64,000 bases of DNA from contig CM055095.1 in NCBI GenBank assembly GCA_029204225.1, positions 74,827,501 through 74,891,500 of the forward strand, given 5' to 3'. Both the position numbers and the translations under genes were made by a program. Shown piece after piece: positions 1-12,180 of this stretch. How positions within the stretch are numbered: position 1 is the stretch's first letter; every line of letters starts with the position of its first letter. The DNA is from Diphasiastrum complanatum. Its lineage: Eukaryota; Streptophyta; Lycopodiopsida; Lycopodiales; Lycopodiaceae. A model generated the notes under the pieces. It was not told where the DNA came from and did not search any database. It saw only the letters and a program-made list of their open reading frames with translations.

Positions 1-467
1 CTAGGCAATTTTGAGAGGTGACATGCAATACATGCAATATCCATGCATGCAGTTACACATGTGGATCCTTGGTAGTTGAGTTAACTCAGTTAAGTGGACT
101 TTCCATGCAACTCCACTGAGAAACTCGAGCCACTTTGATGTAGGGAAACCTTGGCATGTTTGGCCATATTGTGAATATTGAGATTTTGGTGTTTTGGACT
201 CATTCTCTCTCTACCCGAGTTTTCTAGTGTTAATTTTCTCTCTCTACCCAAGAGCAAGCTGTTTTTCTCATACTGAGCACTTAGAATCATTTCTGACATT
301 CATTCCTCATAGTGAGAAGTTAGTTTTTTCAGTTTAATGTATGCCATTGTGCTCTTGCCTTAGATTTTTCAAGTAATCTATTCTTTGATCAATCTTGTGC
401 ATTCACAACACCTTAGTAAGATCCTGTAAGGCGTGTGGTGAAGTTCACACGTGCTAAAAACTTCACG
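1..467 (+). repeat. Copia-A 5' LTR (3' part only)
   Basis: Direct repeat of 5042-5509. It ends CTTCACG, where the other LTR ends CTTCACA, so the terminal base has mutated. The primer-binding site follows immediately. The first ~260 bases of the LTR lie beyond the window. Confidence 0.92.
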
Positions 468-479
468 TGGTATCAGAGC
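468..479 (+). other. Copia-A primer-binding site (initiator Met tRNA)
   Basis: TGGTATCAGAGC starts directly after the LTR. This is the usual plant Copia site complementary to the 3' end of initiator Met tRNA, used to prime minus-strand cDNA. The 480-1239 leader that follows shows no supported gene. Confidence 0.9.
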
Positions 480-1239
480 TTCATGCTTTGAAGAGTTGAG
501 AGTGTATACATCAAAACAACAATGCTTTTGCTTGTAGAAACTCAGATTTGGGAGAGGAATCCAAACTCGCTAACAAACAAGCCATCTATGGATCATAAGT
601 GGATCAAATCAAGTCTGATTTGCTTCAGCTGAGTCTGTACGGATAGAGAGCTCACACGTGTGAAATTAGCCCTCTTTGTTTGAGTGCTACTTCTCAAGGA
701 ATGATCCAAATTTGATGTTCTATAGCTTGTTGGATTGGTATTGAAGAGTAGAATATGTTGCTCGAGTTTCTAAACCAATTTGATTTGTTTTTAGATAGTT
801 TTAGGCAATCAGAGAGTTTGAGAGAGTACTCATCTCGTGGGATATGCCAAAGTGAGCACACATCAGTTCTTTTCATCTCTTTCTTCAATTTTCATTGTCA
901 ATCAAGTAGAATTGGATAGAAGTGCGTTTTATGAGGTCTTAGACTTTTCATTTCACACAAATTATTGTGTTTGAGTTGAAAGTAATTTTCTAGAGAGTTT
1001 ATCAGTTCTTTGAATCTCGTGGGAGAGATAGACTTCTTACTTGCATGTGCTTCATTTTTGTGATTGAAGCAAGCTCCAAATTCAAGATAGATTGATTTTT
1101 TATGTTGAGAGTTTGATCTCACATTCTGTTGCTAGATTTCATAGGTTGGATCAACATTATCAGTGTTAGATCCGGGTTGAGATAACAAGCAACATTTTCA
1201 ACTCCATCTTTGTCATTACTTGAATTTCTCAAAGAGAAG

Positions 1240-2200
1240 ATGTCTTCATCTGGTTCACATTTCTTGGAGTACAAGGAGAGATTAACATCTTCCAATTATG
1301 CAATGTGGAAGATTAGAATGGAATCATTATTGATTCTATAGGATGTAATGAACATTGTGAGTGGAGCTAAAGAAGAACCTGCAGCACCTAATGAAGCTGC
1401 AACATTCAATAAAAGAACCAGAATTGCCCTTCATTTCATAAAAATGAATGTTAAAAATGAAGTGTTAAGAGAGATCAGTACATGCACCATTGCTAAGGCA
1501 GGTTGGGACACTCTAGAAACAATCTATGAAATTAAGAATACTTCTAGATTGCTTACACTTAGAAACCAAATCTTTCTAAGTCATCAGAGAGTAGATGAGA
1601 GTGCTTCATCATATGTAATGAGAGTAAATGATCCTCATCAAGAGTTAGCTGGTATTGGAGATGCTCTTAAGAACATTGAACTTGTTCAAGTAGTCCTTAA
1701 TAGACTTAGAGATGAGTATGACAATATTGTGCAGACTTATGCTGTCAGGGAGGAACTTCCATCCTTGGAGACACTGTAAGGTGTTCTCGTTGCTGAAGAA
1801 AGCAGGCAAGAGAACAAGATGATGAGGATCAACAGACTTTCATTGAAAGATGGTGGAGATGACAAAATACTCTTCATCAGAGACAAGTCAAGAGGCAAGG
1901 GCAAAAGTCAACAACACTTCAAGAAGGACAAAGCCAAAGAAGGTGGTGAGGATCAATCCTCACAAGTTGCAACATCCAGTGGCAAGAAGAAGCTGTCAAA
2001 GATTAAGTGTTTTTTCTGCGACAAGAAAGGCCACTATGCATCAAACTATTTCAAAAAGAAGAACCAATCTAAGCAAGCTAATCTTACTAATGAGGATGAG
2101 TGTGAGGGTGCTGAGAGTGAAAGAGAGGATTATTTAATGATGTTTAGTTTTTCATCTTTTCCTTTCAAGAATGAAGAACGATGGTGGATGGATAGTGGGG
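1240..2200 (+). pseudogene. Copia-A gag and start of protease (pseudogene)
   Basis: Capsid-type polyprotein of a Copia element. The first ATG I accept is at 1240; the frame reads through a UBN2-type gag domain but is broken by TAG at about 1339 and TAA at 1777, both in the same frame. A zinc knuckle follows at about 2008-2049 with spacing C-x2-C-x4-H-x4-Y: the last cysteine is replaced by tyrosine, so nucleic-acid binding would be impaired. After it comes the protease motif MDSG (about 2190), where families usually have a DSGA/DSGC form. A frameshift directly after it moves the rest of the protease into another frame. The gag is roughly full length (about 300 residues), so it is mutated rather than truncated. 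Confidence 0.85.
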
Positions 2201-3685
2201 TAGTTTCCATATGTCTACTTCTAGAAACTCTTTCACAAGTCTCATGCCATATCTAGGTGCAAAAAGATCAATCTATACTGCTAATGATGTAGAGTGTAGA
2301 ATTGAAAGAATAGGTAGTATTCCACTGTATGCATCATCATCAAAACCTTTTTGCTTGCATGATGTACTTTATGTACCTAGACTAACCAGAAATCTCACTA
2401 GTATAGGATAGTTGTTTGATAGTGGATTGGATGTCAAGTTTCAAGCTGACAAGTGTATAATCTCAAGAGAAAATGAAGTTATTGCTAGAGGACCTAGAAT
2501 TGGAAAGTTTTACAAATTAGATTCTAGGGAGAGTACTAACATTTCAGATATTGCTTATGAGACCAAGGTCCTTCAGGAGGATCTGTGGCATAAGAGATTG
2601 GGACACCCCAATTTCAAAGCCATGCAATCTATGGTCAAGGAAGGAAAGGTTGTTGGACTACCGAAGACACTGTCAAAGGAGCTTTAACCTTGTGAAGCTT
2701 GTGTTTTGGCAAAATCACACAGAAGGCCTTTTCCAAGATCAAGCGTCAAAATAAAGCATCCATTTGAACTCATGCACTCTGATGTTCATTTCTCTTCAAC
2801 TAAGAGCAAAGGAGGAGCAAATTGCTTTGTTTCCTTTGTAGATGATTATACAAGATATTCTTGGATCTATATGTTGTCTTCTAAAGCCATGGTTTATGAT
2901 GTTTTTCTTACTTTCAAAGCTTATGTAGAAAAGCGATTTACTTTCAAGTTGAAAGCTTTGAGAAGTGATAGTGGAGGCGAATACACTTCCAATAAGTTTA
3001 AAGACTTTTGTGAGAGAGAGGGAATACAAAGATAATTTTCATGTTCTTATACTCCTCAGCAAAATGGAGTTGATGAGAAAAAAAATAGAACTTTGTGTGA
3101 ATGTACAAAAGCCAATAGGCTAGAAGCCTCTCTACCTAAAGAATTTTGGGGAGAATAGGCTTCCTAATCTTGCAATAGGAGGAAAAACACCATTTGAGAT
3201 GTTGTATAAGAAAAAGCCTAAGGTAAATCATCTTAGGATCTTTGGCTGTGTATGCTTTGTGCATGTACCTTTAGAGACTAGGAAGAAGGAAGAAGGAAGA
3301 TCCTAGTGTTGTTAAAGGAATTTTTGTAGGATATGCATCTACTAAAAAAGCATACAAAGTATATCTTCCCTCTACTGACAAGAATGTTGTTAGGAGAGAT
3401 GTAATCTTTCATGAAGATCAGAAGTTTAACTTGGATGAAGCACAGATCAAGGAGTCTCATGCAAGATCTACAATCATCAATCTTGATGCTGCTCAAGAAG
3501 TGGTGAGGCCGAGGCTTGAGGAGGAGCAACTTCAAGCACCTACACCAAGAAGATCTACAAGAGAAAGATCTGAGCCAAGGAGGCTCACATATGATGAGGA
3601 AGGAAGGCAAGTGGAAGGTGAAACTTCCTATCATGCACTCTTCATATCAGATGAAGAGCCTAAAGATGTCCAAGAAGCACTCTAA
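2201..3685 (+). pseudogene. Copia-A protease C-terminus and integrase (pseudogene)
   Basis: One frame runs from 2211 to about 3157 through stops at 2409, 2685 and 3033. It carries, in order, the protease end (LYVPRLTRNL), the GAG-pre-integrase domain with the histidines of the zinc-binding HHCC module (HKRLGHPNF, then CEACVLAKSHR just past a stop), and the integrase core (HSDVHF, FVDDYTRYSW, SDSGGEYTS, QQNGVDEKKNRT). The catalytic triad residues are recognisable, although VAER of the usual motif has become VDEK. A frameshift near 3160 precedes the conserved KTPFEMLYKKKP block. An open frame at 3431-3685 is the integrase-RT linker. Integrase would insert the cDNA into the host chromosome; this copy cannot make it. 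Confidence 0.85.
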
Positions 3686-3739
3686 TCCAAGATATGGATT
3701 GAAGCAATGACCTAAGAGTTTGAAGCCTTGATGTCAAAC

Positions 3740-4770
3740 AACACATGAGAGCTTGTGGAGCCACCAAACAACATGCATGTGATTGGATGTAAGTGGGTTT
3801 TCATAATCAAGTATAATAATGATGGATCTGTCAATAAATATAAAGCAAGACTTTGTGCCAAAGGCTACTCACAAATCAAAGGTCTTGACTATGAAGACAC
3901 CTTTGCACCAATTGCAAAAATGGTAACAATCAGAATACTCATATCTCTTGCATGTTTTTACAATTGGAGAATGTTTCAGCTTGATCTTTCTAATGCCTTT
4001 CTCAATGGTCACCTTGAGGAGGAGATTTACATGGAGCAACCTCCTGGTTTTGTGAAAGAAGGTGAAGAATCAAAAGTTTGTCTTTTGTTCAAAAGTCTCT
4101 ATGGACTAAAACAAGCACCAAGGTCTTGGTATTCAAGGCTCAACTCCTATCTCATATCACTCGGATTTTTTCTTAGTGAATATGACCACTCTCTGTATTA
4201 TAAGTTTGTAAATAACTTTGTAGTTATTCTTCTCATCTATGTAGATGATATCATTCTTTGTGGAAATAATGAGAAGCTAGTTGAAGAAACTAAGCATGCA
4301 CTTGGTAGTGAGTTTAAGATGCAAGACTTAGGAGTTCTTCACTATATTTTAGGCCTTGAGATTGACTTTTGGAAAGGTCATGCCTTTATAAGTCAAAGTA
4401 GATATGCACTTTCCATGCTCAAGAAATTCCAAATGGAAAACTATAAAGGCATAGATCACCAATGGACCACATTGAAAAAGTTCCTACGAAAGGTGATGAA
4501 AAATCCTTTGAGGACATCACTCTTTATAGGAGTCTTATTGGCTCACTTATATGGTTAACAGTGACTAGGCTTGATCTAAGCTTTACTGTGCATAAGCTAA
4601 GTCAACACATACAGGATCCAAAGATACATCACTGGAAGTTGGCTAAAAGAATCTTGTTAAATTGTGTTGCAGAGCTTATCACCAAGCCATTGCTCAAGAA
4701 TGTCTTTATCAAGTTGAGGTCTAACCTTGGCCTAATTTCAAAGTCTATGTTAGATAGGAACATATATTTG
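3740..4770 (+). pseudogene. Copia-A reverse transcriptase, RNase H largely deleted
   Basis: A 267-residue open frame (3755-4558) is a good RVT_2-type Copia reverse transcriptase: KWVFIIKYNNDGS near the start, QLDLSNAFLNG carrying the first catalytic aspartate, SLYGLKQAPRSW, and the YVDD active site at residues 162-165 (about 4238-4249). A frameshift near 4462-4558 moves the next block (LIGSLIWLTVTRLDLS) into a second frame ending at 4791. The RNase H domain is missing: the text jumps from HWKLAKRILL to AELITKPL, which belongs at the far C-terminus of pol. This looks like one internal deletion. Without RNase H the element could not complete reverse transcription by itself. Confidence 0.88.
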
Positions 4771-4779
4771 AAGGAGGAG
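4771..4779 (+). other. Copia-A polypurine tract
   Basis: AAGGAGGAG lies directly before the 3' LTR start TGTGAAGATT. This is the standard plus-strand priming site position. Confidence 0.8.
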
Positions 4780-5509
4780 TGTGAAGATTAGTAAAATATT
4801 ATCTTCCTATCTCGAGTTTTGGGGCCATGACCATGTTATTTCCATTTGTAAACTTTATTGTACATAAAGGCATGTGAATTGAGCACATAGCCTTCTAGAA
4901 TAGGTCGAGTTTGAGTTAGGTAGATTCAAATTTGATGTCATGCAAAAGTTCAGTGTACATGCAATGTCATTTAGTGTGCATCCAAGCCACATGCAGTCAG
5001 TGCATGCAACATGCAAAGTGATTTTTATGATTCACACATGTCTAGGCAATTTTGAGAGGTGACATGCAGTACATGCAATATCCATGCATGCAGTTACACA
5101 TGTGGATCCTTGGTAGTTGAGTTAACTCAGTTATGTGGACTTTCCATGCAACTCCACTATAGGAACTCGAGCCAGTTTGATGTAGGGAAACCTTGGCATG
5201 TTTGGCCATATTGTGAATATTGAGATTTTGGTGTTTTGGACTCACTCTCTCTCTACCCGAGTTTTCTAGTGTTAATTTCCTCTCTCTACCCGAGAGCAGG
5301 TTATTTTTCTCATATTGAACACTTAGAATTATTTCTGACATTCATTCCTCATAGTGAGAAGTTAGTTTTTTCAGTCTGATGTATGCCATTGTGCTCTTGC
5401 CTTAGATTTTTCAAGTAATCTATTCTTTGATCAATCTTGTGCGATCACAATACCTCAGTAAGATCATGTAAGGTGTGTGGTGAACTTCACACATGCTAAA
5501 ATCTTCACA
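4780..5509 (+). repeat. Copia-A 3' LTR
   Basis: 730 bp, bounded by TGTGAAGATT and AATCTTCACA. Bases 5042-5509 repeat 1-467. Confidence 0.92.
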
Positions 5510-5665
5510 TGAAATCCATCCGAATTCATTTTGTTCACGATTAATTTGATTTCTTTTAGCAATGTCAATATCAGAGCTCGTTCAAGTTTTAGTTTCGCTT
5601 CGTTTCGTTTTGTTTCAAAGCCTGATTGATATTTGCAATTTCCTTGATCATCATTTTTGCATCAC

Positions 5666-5830
5666 CTATGGAGGTTTTGGCTCTGTGAGATCGGTTACTA
5701 ACCATATCCCTTTGAGAAGTGTCTTTATCTTGAACTTCCATATGCGATAGTTTGCACCATCAAGGTTGATCATGATCTTTGCATGAATTGTAGTAGCCAT
5801 GTCGTATCTAATGAACCCGCTCTGATACCA
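5666..5830 (-). pseudogene. Copia gag start and primer-binding site fragment
   Basis: On the minus strand an initiator-Met primer-binding site (5819-5830) is followed by an ATG at 5800 and a 44-residue gag beginning MATTIHAK, with LDGANYRIWKFKIKTLLK, a typical Copia gag N-terminus. It ends at a stop at 5666. The same opening (MATTI, LDGAN) is found in Copia-E at 32803, so the two are related families. The rest of the element is missing to the left, where Copia-A's 3' LTR ends at 5509. Confidence 0.75.
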
Positions 5831-6085
5831 TGTTGGAGAATTGTCGGAACCGTGTTGTGCGATGTGCGCAATCGGAAGAACTAGATAAGCTAACATGAGT
5901 CACAAACAACACAACAATCAATCAAATGCATGCAACACAAAACAATGCAAGAAGAACAAAATATCTTTTGTTTAGAGTGAGTCGGCAGTGTGCAACGCCA
6001 AATAGCTCCTCTTACACTTTTCTCTCTTTATATTTGTTCACGTTGTTATGTTTTGATCTATGTTCCCATACATATATTCCGCCAA
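5831..6085 (-). repeat. Possible LTR remnant of the minus-strand Copia fragment
   Basis: The bases beyond the minus-strand primer-binding site should be its 5' LTR. The + strand begins TGTTGGAGAATTG, a plausible LTR terminus. No second copy is present and the right end is a guess, set where Gypsy-like coding sequence begins. Confidence 0.4.
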
Positions 6086-6087
6086 AG

Positions 6088-6225
6088 GAAATTAAAAGAT
6101 AATTTAGCTAATATCGTTGCAACTGATCATATGACCAAGTGGGTTGAAGCAAGCGTAGTTCGAGTTGCAGATGCAAAATATACGGCTAAGTTCCTTTATG
6201 AATCTATGATATCGCTCTCATGGGA
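6088..6225 (+). pseudogene. Gypsy integrase fragment
   Basis: A short stretch inside an 83-residue open frame reads ATDHMTKWVEA followed by VADAKYTAKFLYE. This is the typical Ty3/gypsy integrase core region around the first catalytic Asp (family consensus DHLTKWVEA...A..T..FL.E). No other part of that element is adjacent, so it is an isolated fragment. Confidence 0.75.
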
Positions 6226-6641
6226 TCGAACCTCCGCATGACATCTAATCTCGTCTCCTTGATGCTTGTGTGCTTGGATCTTGGGTTAAGGCTAGGGTAG
6301 GAAATAGCCCCACAACAACATCGTGAGAGAGTGTAAGGGTATATTGCCCTCCTTGTGCTTCACATCCATGTTTAAACTATTCGCATCTAACTTGCAGGAT
6401 TAATGATCTAAGGTTGTAAATATCATGGGCTGAAAATCCCAACCAACAAGTAGTGACTCCGGAGTTTGTACGAAACAATGTTTCATACAGATTTCCAGAA
6501 AACGAAAGCACATCCGCCAGAAAGAGGAGATTGGCTCGTAGGAGACAAGCCAAAAATAGGGATTTGTAAGTATGTAGTATAGGCACAGCCGTCACCTAGA
6601 TCGGCCGCCATTGCCCGTCAACGACGGGCACTTTTTACTAG

Positions 6642-6692
6642 TACACACACACACACACACATAAACATATATATATATATATATATATATAT
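6642..6692. repeat. Compound (AC)n (AT)n microsatellite
   Basis: About 19 bases of AC repeat (6642-6660), a short spacer, then about 26 bases of AT repeat (6667-6692). Confidence 0.95.
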
Positions 6693-7782
6693 GAACACCA
6701 CAAATAAAAAAGATGTGGACGTGTGCTTCACCCCTTACAACTCTCCCAAAAGAAGAGCTAATGCAAGCAATCGATACCATCTAGCATCCTGGATCAATTC
6801 TTGAAGAAATAGCCTTCGCATTTACTAACACCAACACTAGCTCCACCACTTTAGGAGGCTTTGCTTAGATAGGAAGATTTTTCAATTCATCCTAAAACTC
6901 AAACCACAACCGATGAGAATACAAAATAGATGCACAAGCACATTCTTGTAAATGCTTATGTATTTAACTCCCCATACATATTCTCTCTAGATTTCCTATT
7001 AATGCGAGTCCAAGACTAGGTACTTTAACTTGCTGGTTTAGGTCGAAAATTAACTAACTCTTGATAGACCTTAGCTAACTAACACCGGTTATCTCCAAAC
7101 TAACTCTAATCAAGTTATTGGCAAAAATGTGCAAAGGTACACAATGATCACTTTTATTTCTACAATCACACCCACATTTTCTTGTGAGTGATTATTACAA
7201 AAACCCAAAAAATGGCTAGCAAAATTTTGTCCTAGTGTAACATTACTAGGTTAATAGTGATGTCATAAGCTCCCACATGCTACCTTAAAATTATGTATTC
7301 CAAAAGGAGTGACTCGCATGATAGAATCATGATATGGAAGAAGTGTAATTCTTTTGCTCACGTTATGTGTACTTTGATATGTAAATAAGCTTGAAAATGA
7401 TCTTGAATATGTACTTAGCTTAGTAAAATTATTTCTATGAATACAATTGTAGGTGGCATTTGAAGGTGAAATTATGTAAAGATAAATTGAAAGCACTACT
7501 CGCATTACGAAAATATTTTACAAATGTTAAGAATGATAATAAAGCATAAGAAGAATTCAAAGATGTTATGGGTCTTGGAAATCTAGTACATGTGTTGTAT
7601 AGTCGTATTCTACACCTATTTGTTTATGTATGGCCCGTTGGTGCTCCTAGTGTCCATTTTATACTATGTTTATTTGTGTAATTAACTCTCTCAATACACC
7701 AAGGCTCTCAAGCCTTCTAGTGAATCCCAACCCATCATGTTCCATCCAACAATGTTATCTGTGTACTTTAGAGTTGGCAGTT

Positions 7783-7796
7783 CCCCCCCCCCCCCC
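7783..7796. repeat. Poly-C run
   Basis: Fourteen consecutive C on the + strand. Confidence 0.9.
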
Positions 7797-10009
7797 TTGT
7801 GATTGTTATTTCACCATCCATTGTGTTAAGTTATGTGTCACATGATTGTCAAAACTTTCTAGGAACTTCAAAATGCCCTTCTACTCCCACATGTCTTTAT
7901 GTTATTCAAAAAGTGTTTCAACGATTGTTTGTATACTAGCAATTCATTTGAATCCTTCACGTTCTCGATGGCCAGTGCTCATATTATGCATGTCAAGATC
8001 TTATCAAGACCATTCTATGGTCACCTATCCTAGTTTTCTTGGAGTCACCCATTGCAGTTCTGGTTAATTTTATTACAACAATCTAGTTTTGCCCCCTCCC
8101 ACATGAAAGATTGTGCATTAGTACATATAGATTTCAAGAAGACTTTAGATTAGATACAAAGCAACAACATAACTATGATATGATGTGGTTGCACAAGAAG
8201 CCAAGCCCAAACCCGAAGTTGAGCTCCGAGCCTAACCAAAGGATTTCAAGCACCATGCCCAATGACCATAGAGACATGTTGGTTGACTTAATAGAGTTAG
8301 GTACAAGAAGCTAGAGTTGAGATCCCAAGTCTTATTAGAGAATTACAAGCACCTTATTAGGCATTCACTAGTGTCCCCAAAGGCATGTTGATATCAATCT
8401 TGAGTCTTGTTAAATCTCGGAAATGGAGACCCTTACTTGTCTCCATTGGTATTAAGAAGAGCCTTCGGTGCAAAAAAAAAAGAAAATTCATAGGAGCTAG
8501 AAGCTCAATGGAATATTGTGTATCTTGTAATGCGTGTGATGTGAATCTAATAGTCATCAATGTGAAAATCAAAGCTCGTGACGAACAATGTTTAACTATT
8601 TTTTATGATTGGTTCATGCTAGCTCATCTTGTTGTCATATCAAACATTTATAATGTTCATGATTTTCTAAATTCAAACTTAGATAAAACTTTTAAGTTTA
8701 AAAGTAAAGTTGTGTTGCAAACTTGAGTTTGCAAAGTTAAAACTTGTTAAGCTTTTTGCAAAACTTTGTAATGACTACTAACAAAATCTTCAAAAAGTTT
8801 GAAGTCAAAGCTTGAAGGGCATTCAAGCACTAGACCTAGCACCCTCTTGTCTTACTTCTCTTGTTGATTTGACTGAAAAAAAAAAAAAAGTACATAGCAC
8901 TTATGCACAAAGCTAATATGAAAATAAAAACTTTTATTACAACATTTTCTAAACCTTTTATAAAAGACTCTCAAATGGTTCTTCTACGCGGGTAGCATAA
9001 AGGGGCCGGCCTATTAAAAAAAGATTCTTGTTGTTAAGCAATGTGGCCTTGCTCCTAGGACTTGCTGGAACTTTTTAGATCCTTTTTTTTTGGTTGCTTG
9101 GTGTCTAGCATCCTTTACGAACACACCTGTACATGTGCCTTGCCTTTGAACATGTGCCTCATACCTACAACAAAAAAAACTTGAGAGTGAGTACTGTGGC
9201 AAATCTTTTGGGTGGCAAATATGTAAAATCCTTCTTAGCCACATGTTGGATGTGGGTGGTACCTTCACCTCCTACATGGGTAGGCCACATGGCAGACTCT
9301 CAGCTCACCATGTGTCAATGTACTCCAAATGGTTGAGTGTCATTATGAAATTGACACTGATTCCATACAAGGACTTGGTATATTCTAGGCATGGTATGTT
9401 CATGGTGGGATAAGGGCCTTGGGCCCCCTCATTTCTCATTTTGGTTTTTGTTATGCAAAAAGCCCTTTTTTAAGCTTTTTAACTTGAAAGATGATTTTGG
9501 GCCCATTTTTGCTCAAAATTCCATCATTATACCTTGCCACTATAGTCATGGACTAGAGGGTTCTTAGGCACTTGACTCCTCATGCCCGTCTATGGCCGAT
9601 TCATAGGATATGGAGCAAACAATAAATATGTTTTAGCAACAAATCGATTCCAAGCATGAACAAGTGGAGCAAGAGCTATGGGCAATGAACAAGTCTCGAC
9701 AGTCTCTCCTTCACTAGATTTTTAGCTTGGCTTTTTTCTCAAGGGACAAAAAGGACAGGCATCTAGAACAAATGGATGTCCCACATTTCCTCATGATGAT
9801 ACCTGGATCATTATTGCCATTATGTTTCTATGTGGTAAGACATATACATGGCGGAGGACCTCAAGAAGAAGGTCAACATATTGACCACCTTAGAAAGCCT
9901 TTAAAGTTACTTTTTTGCTTGTTTTGGACAAGTTCAAGTATTATCGTCAGTTTGCTTCATTGCAAATGGGAATGAGGCCCTTGGATGTCTATTTCGACTA
10001 GGATTTTAC

Positions 10010-10200
10010 AGCCTTTAGTTTAAGGCACCTTTGCTTTCTTCTCTACCTTCAGTGTATGGCACTTTTCAACTTTTTCGTCTTTTTGCCTTCTTCACTGCCT
10101 TGAATCTAAGGGCGCCTTAGGGATTTACATACCTTTAGTGTAAGGGCACCTTTAGGAGTCGCAAACCTTTAGTCTAAGGGCACCTTTGGGTTTTTCAGCT
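10010..10200 (+). repeat. Short interspersed motif cluster (CCTTTAGT..AAGGGCACCTTT)
   Basis: The phrase CCTTTAGTNTAAGGGCACCTTT recurs with variation at about 10012, 10131 and 10167, with TTTTTC-rich spacers. A similar phrase (TTAAGGCACCTTTGC) occurs in the tandem repeat at 26.5-26.7 kb, so both may be pieces of one dispersed repeat. Confidence 0.6.
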
Positions 10201-11274
10201 TTTTCGTGTTTTGCTACATTAGTTGACCGACATCGCCAACTTATCAGCAACCCTAAAACAGTTGGACAATCAAATATCCCAAAGGCGGTTGGGTTGGTGG
10301 TTACCAACTTTTTACATTTGCAAAGACTGGCATAAATAGCATTAAAGGCTTGTAAGATATTTTGTTCCTCGACACTTGTAAATCTATGTATTAGCTGATT
10401 CAAGCTATGTAGGTGTTAATTTTTGAGTTAATTGATTTTCTCTCTTTTAATTAGAGTTTTTTAGTAGTCAGCGTTATCACGCTCAATAAGCTGAAGTTAT
10501 TACTTCAAGCTATTGTATTCACTATTGATATTTTATCATAGTGCAATTTTTGTCTCACTACTGCGTCGTTCATTTGCGCATTCTGTATGAATTCTTCTAC
10601 TTGAATAGTTTTGTTGCTAACTGTTGCGGACGATTTTACAACACTATGGAGCCCTCTTTGGACATGGATGATATGTCAACTCTTGCATTTCCTCCTTCTG
10701 AAGAGATGCCTTAGATTATGCAACCGATAAGAGATAAAAAGAATTATGTAATCAATACTTGTGTTTGAACAACTTAGTGATGAATCTTTTAAGCCAAGTT
10801 TTAAAATTTATCAAATGCTAGTCTCCATTTCAAAACAGAATATTTCAAAGTATCAAAACTTTCATTTAGTTCATTGTTCTAATGGACCAGTGGGCTGAAT
10901 TTCTTATGGTTGCGTAGCAATCTTTTTCATTACCTTAAAAGAATTTGTTAGAGATAATGCAATAAAGACATTGTTCTTAATATATTCATGGAAAAAAAAT
11001 TTCAAACCCAATTTTATTTTATTTTTACTTCCCAAACGGTTGTTGGGATAGGCCACTTCCATACCTTACAGACCTTATGATAATTGATCTTAATGCCTCG
11101 ATCAGATTTTATATGGGCTAAGTGTCTAAGTTTCAAACAAAACGAATATGAGATCATGTCCTAAAGTATGACTATATATCAATAGGAAATGTCTTTCAAA
11201 TAACATAAGAAAGCATGATACACAAAACTTTCAAACATTGACTTAATTCTAAAGTAGAGCATAAGGTAGATCCA

Positions 11275-12180
11275 CTAGATTTCCATGTCCTTTTGATTAT
11301 AAAAATGAGCGATTATGCCAAATTTCAAACTATGAGTAACATAGTCCTTATTGAAATTACTCATTTTTAGAATAAAACCATTCTTTTTTTTTTGGCCTAC
11401 ATCTACCTTATCAAGATTCTTTATATGGAAATCATATCTACATAGTCTTGAATCCTCAATGAAAAGAGAGAAACAATCTCTTGCCAGGTCCAATTATCCT
11501 TGTCTATCGCCATTCTGACTAGATACTTATGGTGATTTGGCATGGTTGCCAACTTGAGTTTTTGCACCATTTTAGCATTAATAAACTTATGAGTTGAATA
11601 GGGCATCTACAGGTTTGTCCTTCACAAGACCGTTAAATTAAAATGAAATTGTTGGGGTCCAAAACTAAACAATTATTTTTTCTAGTTTTGTCATCCATAA
11701 TAGAAAAAGCAAGAAAAGCGATGGAAGAGTACTTGGAGCTTTAAAAGATTGACCTCTAGCAGTCTTTCACCTCTTCGGGCAATCCTCGAACATGTGCCCC
11801 TTCTCTATGCAAAAAGAAAAAAAGATCGTCGCTCTTGGCATTATGAAATTTGGCCTTATCCAACTTCTAGCAGCTATTCATCTATGATTGGAAACTAGCA
11901 TTGAAGACGTTCTCCTCCCCCTTTTTTGATAAGGAGCCAAAGGTTTCTTGTGTTTGGCCTCTTACTTATGCTCCATAGAGGTTGTGGCATGAGTGTCGTC
12001 ATAGATTTTGGCAAACTTTACGACATCCTCCAAAGTGAGTGGCTGATTGTGATGAACCTCAAGCTAGTATTTTTTGGGTAGATCAAAGATAAAGTGCAGC
12101 CTTAGTTGAATTGGGTCCATCTGGTCGAAAACAAGATGTCGCGTTCTAAATACAAGGATGAGGTTCATAGTTCTGACCCC
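11275..12180 (-). pseudogene. Gypsy-A gag-protease relic
   Basis: Read on the minus strand with several frameshifts, 12180 down to 11766 resembles a Ty3/gypsy gag: QMDPIQLRLHF, then HHNQPLTLEDVVKFAKIYDDTHA, and a zinc knuckle ending C-x-EKGHMFEDCPKR at about 11773-11820. Further on, 11606-11500 reads STHKFINAKMVQKLKL, the flap side of a Gypsy protease. The catalytic Asp-Ser/Thr-Gly just before it has been lost (PYSTH in place of a DSGSTH form). The order gag, knuckle, protease is correct for the strand. No RT, integrase or LTR was found next to it. Confidence 0.6.

Larger units (their letters stand above)
1..5509 (+). mobile_element. Copia-A: decayed Ty1/copia LTR retrotransposon
   Basis: A Ty1/copia element running left to right in the order gag, protease, integrase, reverse transcriptase. 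The sequence at 1-467 recurs at 5042-5509, which defines the LTRs; the left one is cut by the window edge. The 3' LTR begins TGTGAAGATT and ends AATCTTCACA, a perfect 10-bp inverted terminal repeat. An initiator-Met-type primer-binding site follows the left LTR and a purine tract precedes the right one. The internal part is pseudogenised: in-frame stops in gag, frameshifts in protease, integrase and RT, and loss of nearly all of RNase H. By eye the two LTRs differ at roughly 27 of 467 positions, mostly transitions, so the insertion is not recent. The left target duplication lies outside the window and cannot be checked. Confidence 0.93.
6226..11260. other. Unassigned AT-rich region
   Basis: I see no supported gene. 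Small open frames here have no recognisable motif. The stretch contains an (AC)n/(AT)n microsatellite at 6642-6692, a 14-base C run at 7783-7796, and short repeats at 10010-10200. It is probably old transposon-derived sequence, but I cannot show that. Confidence 0.5.
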
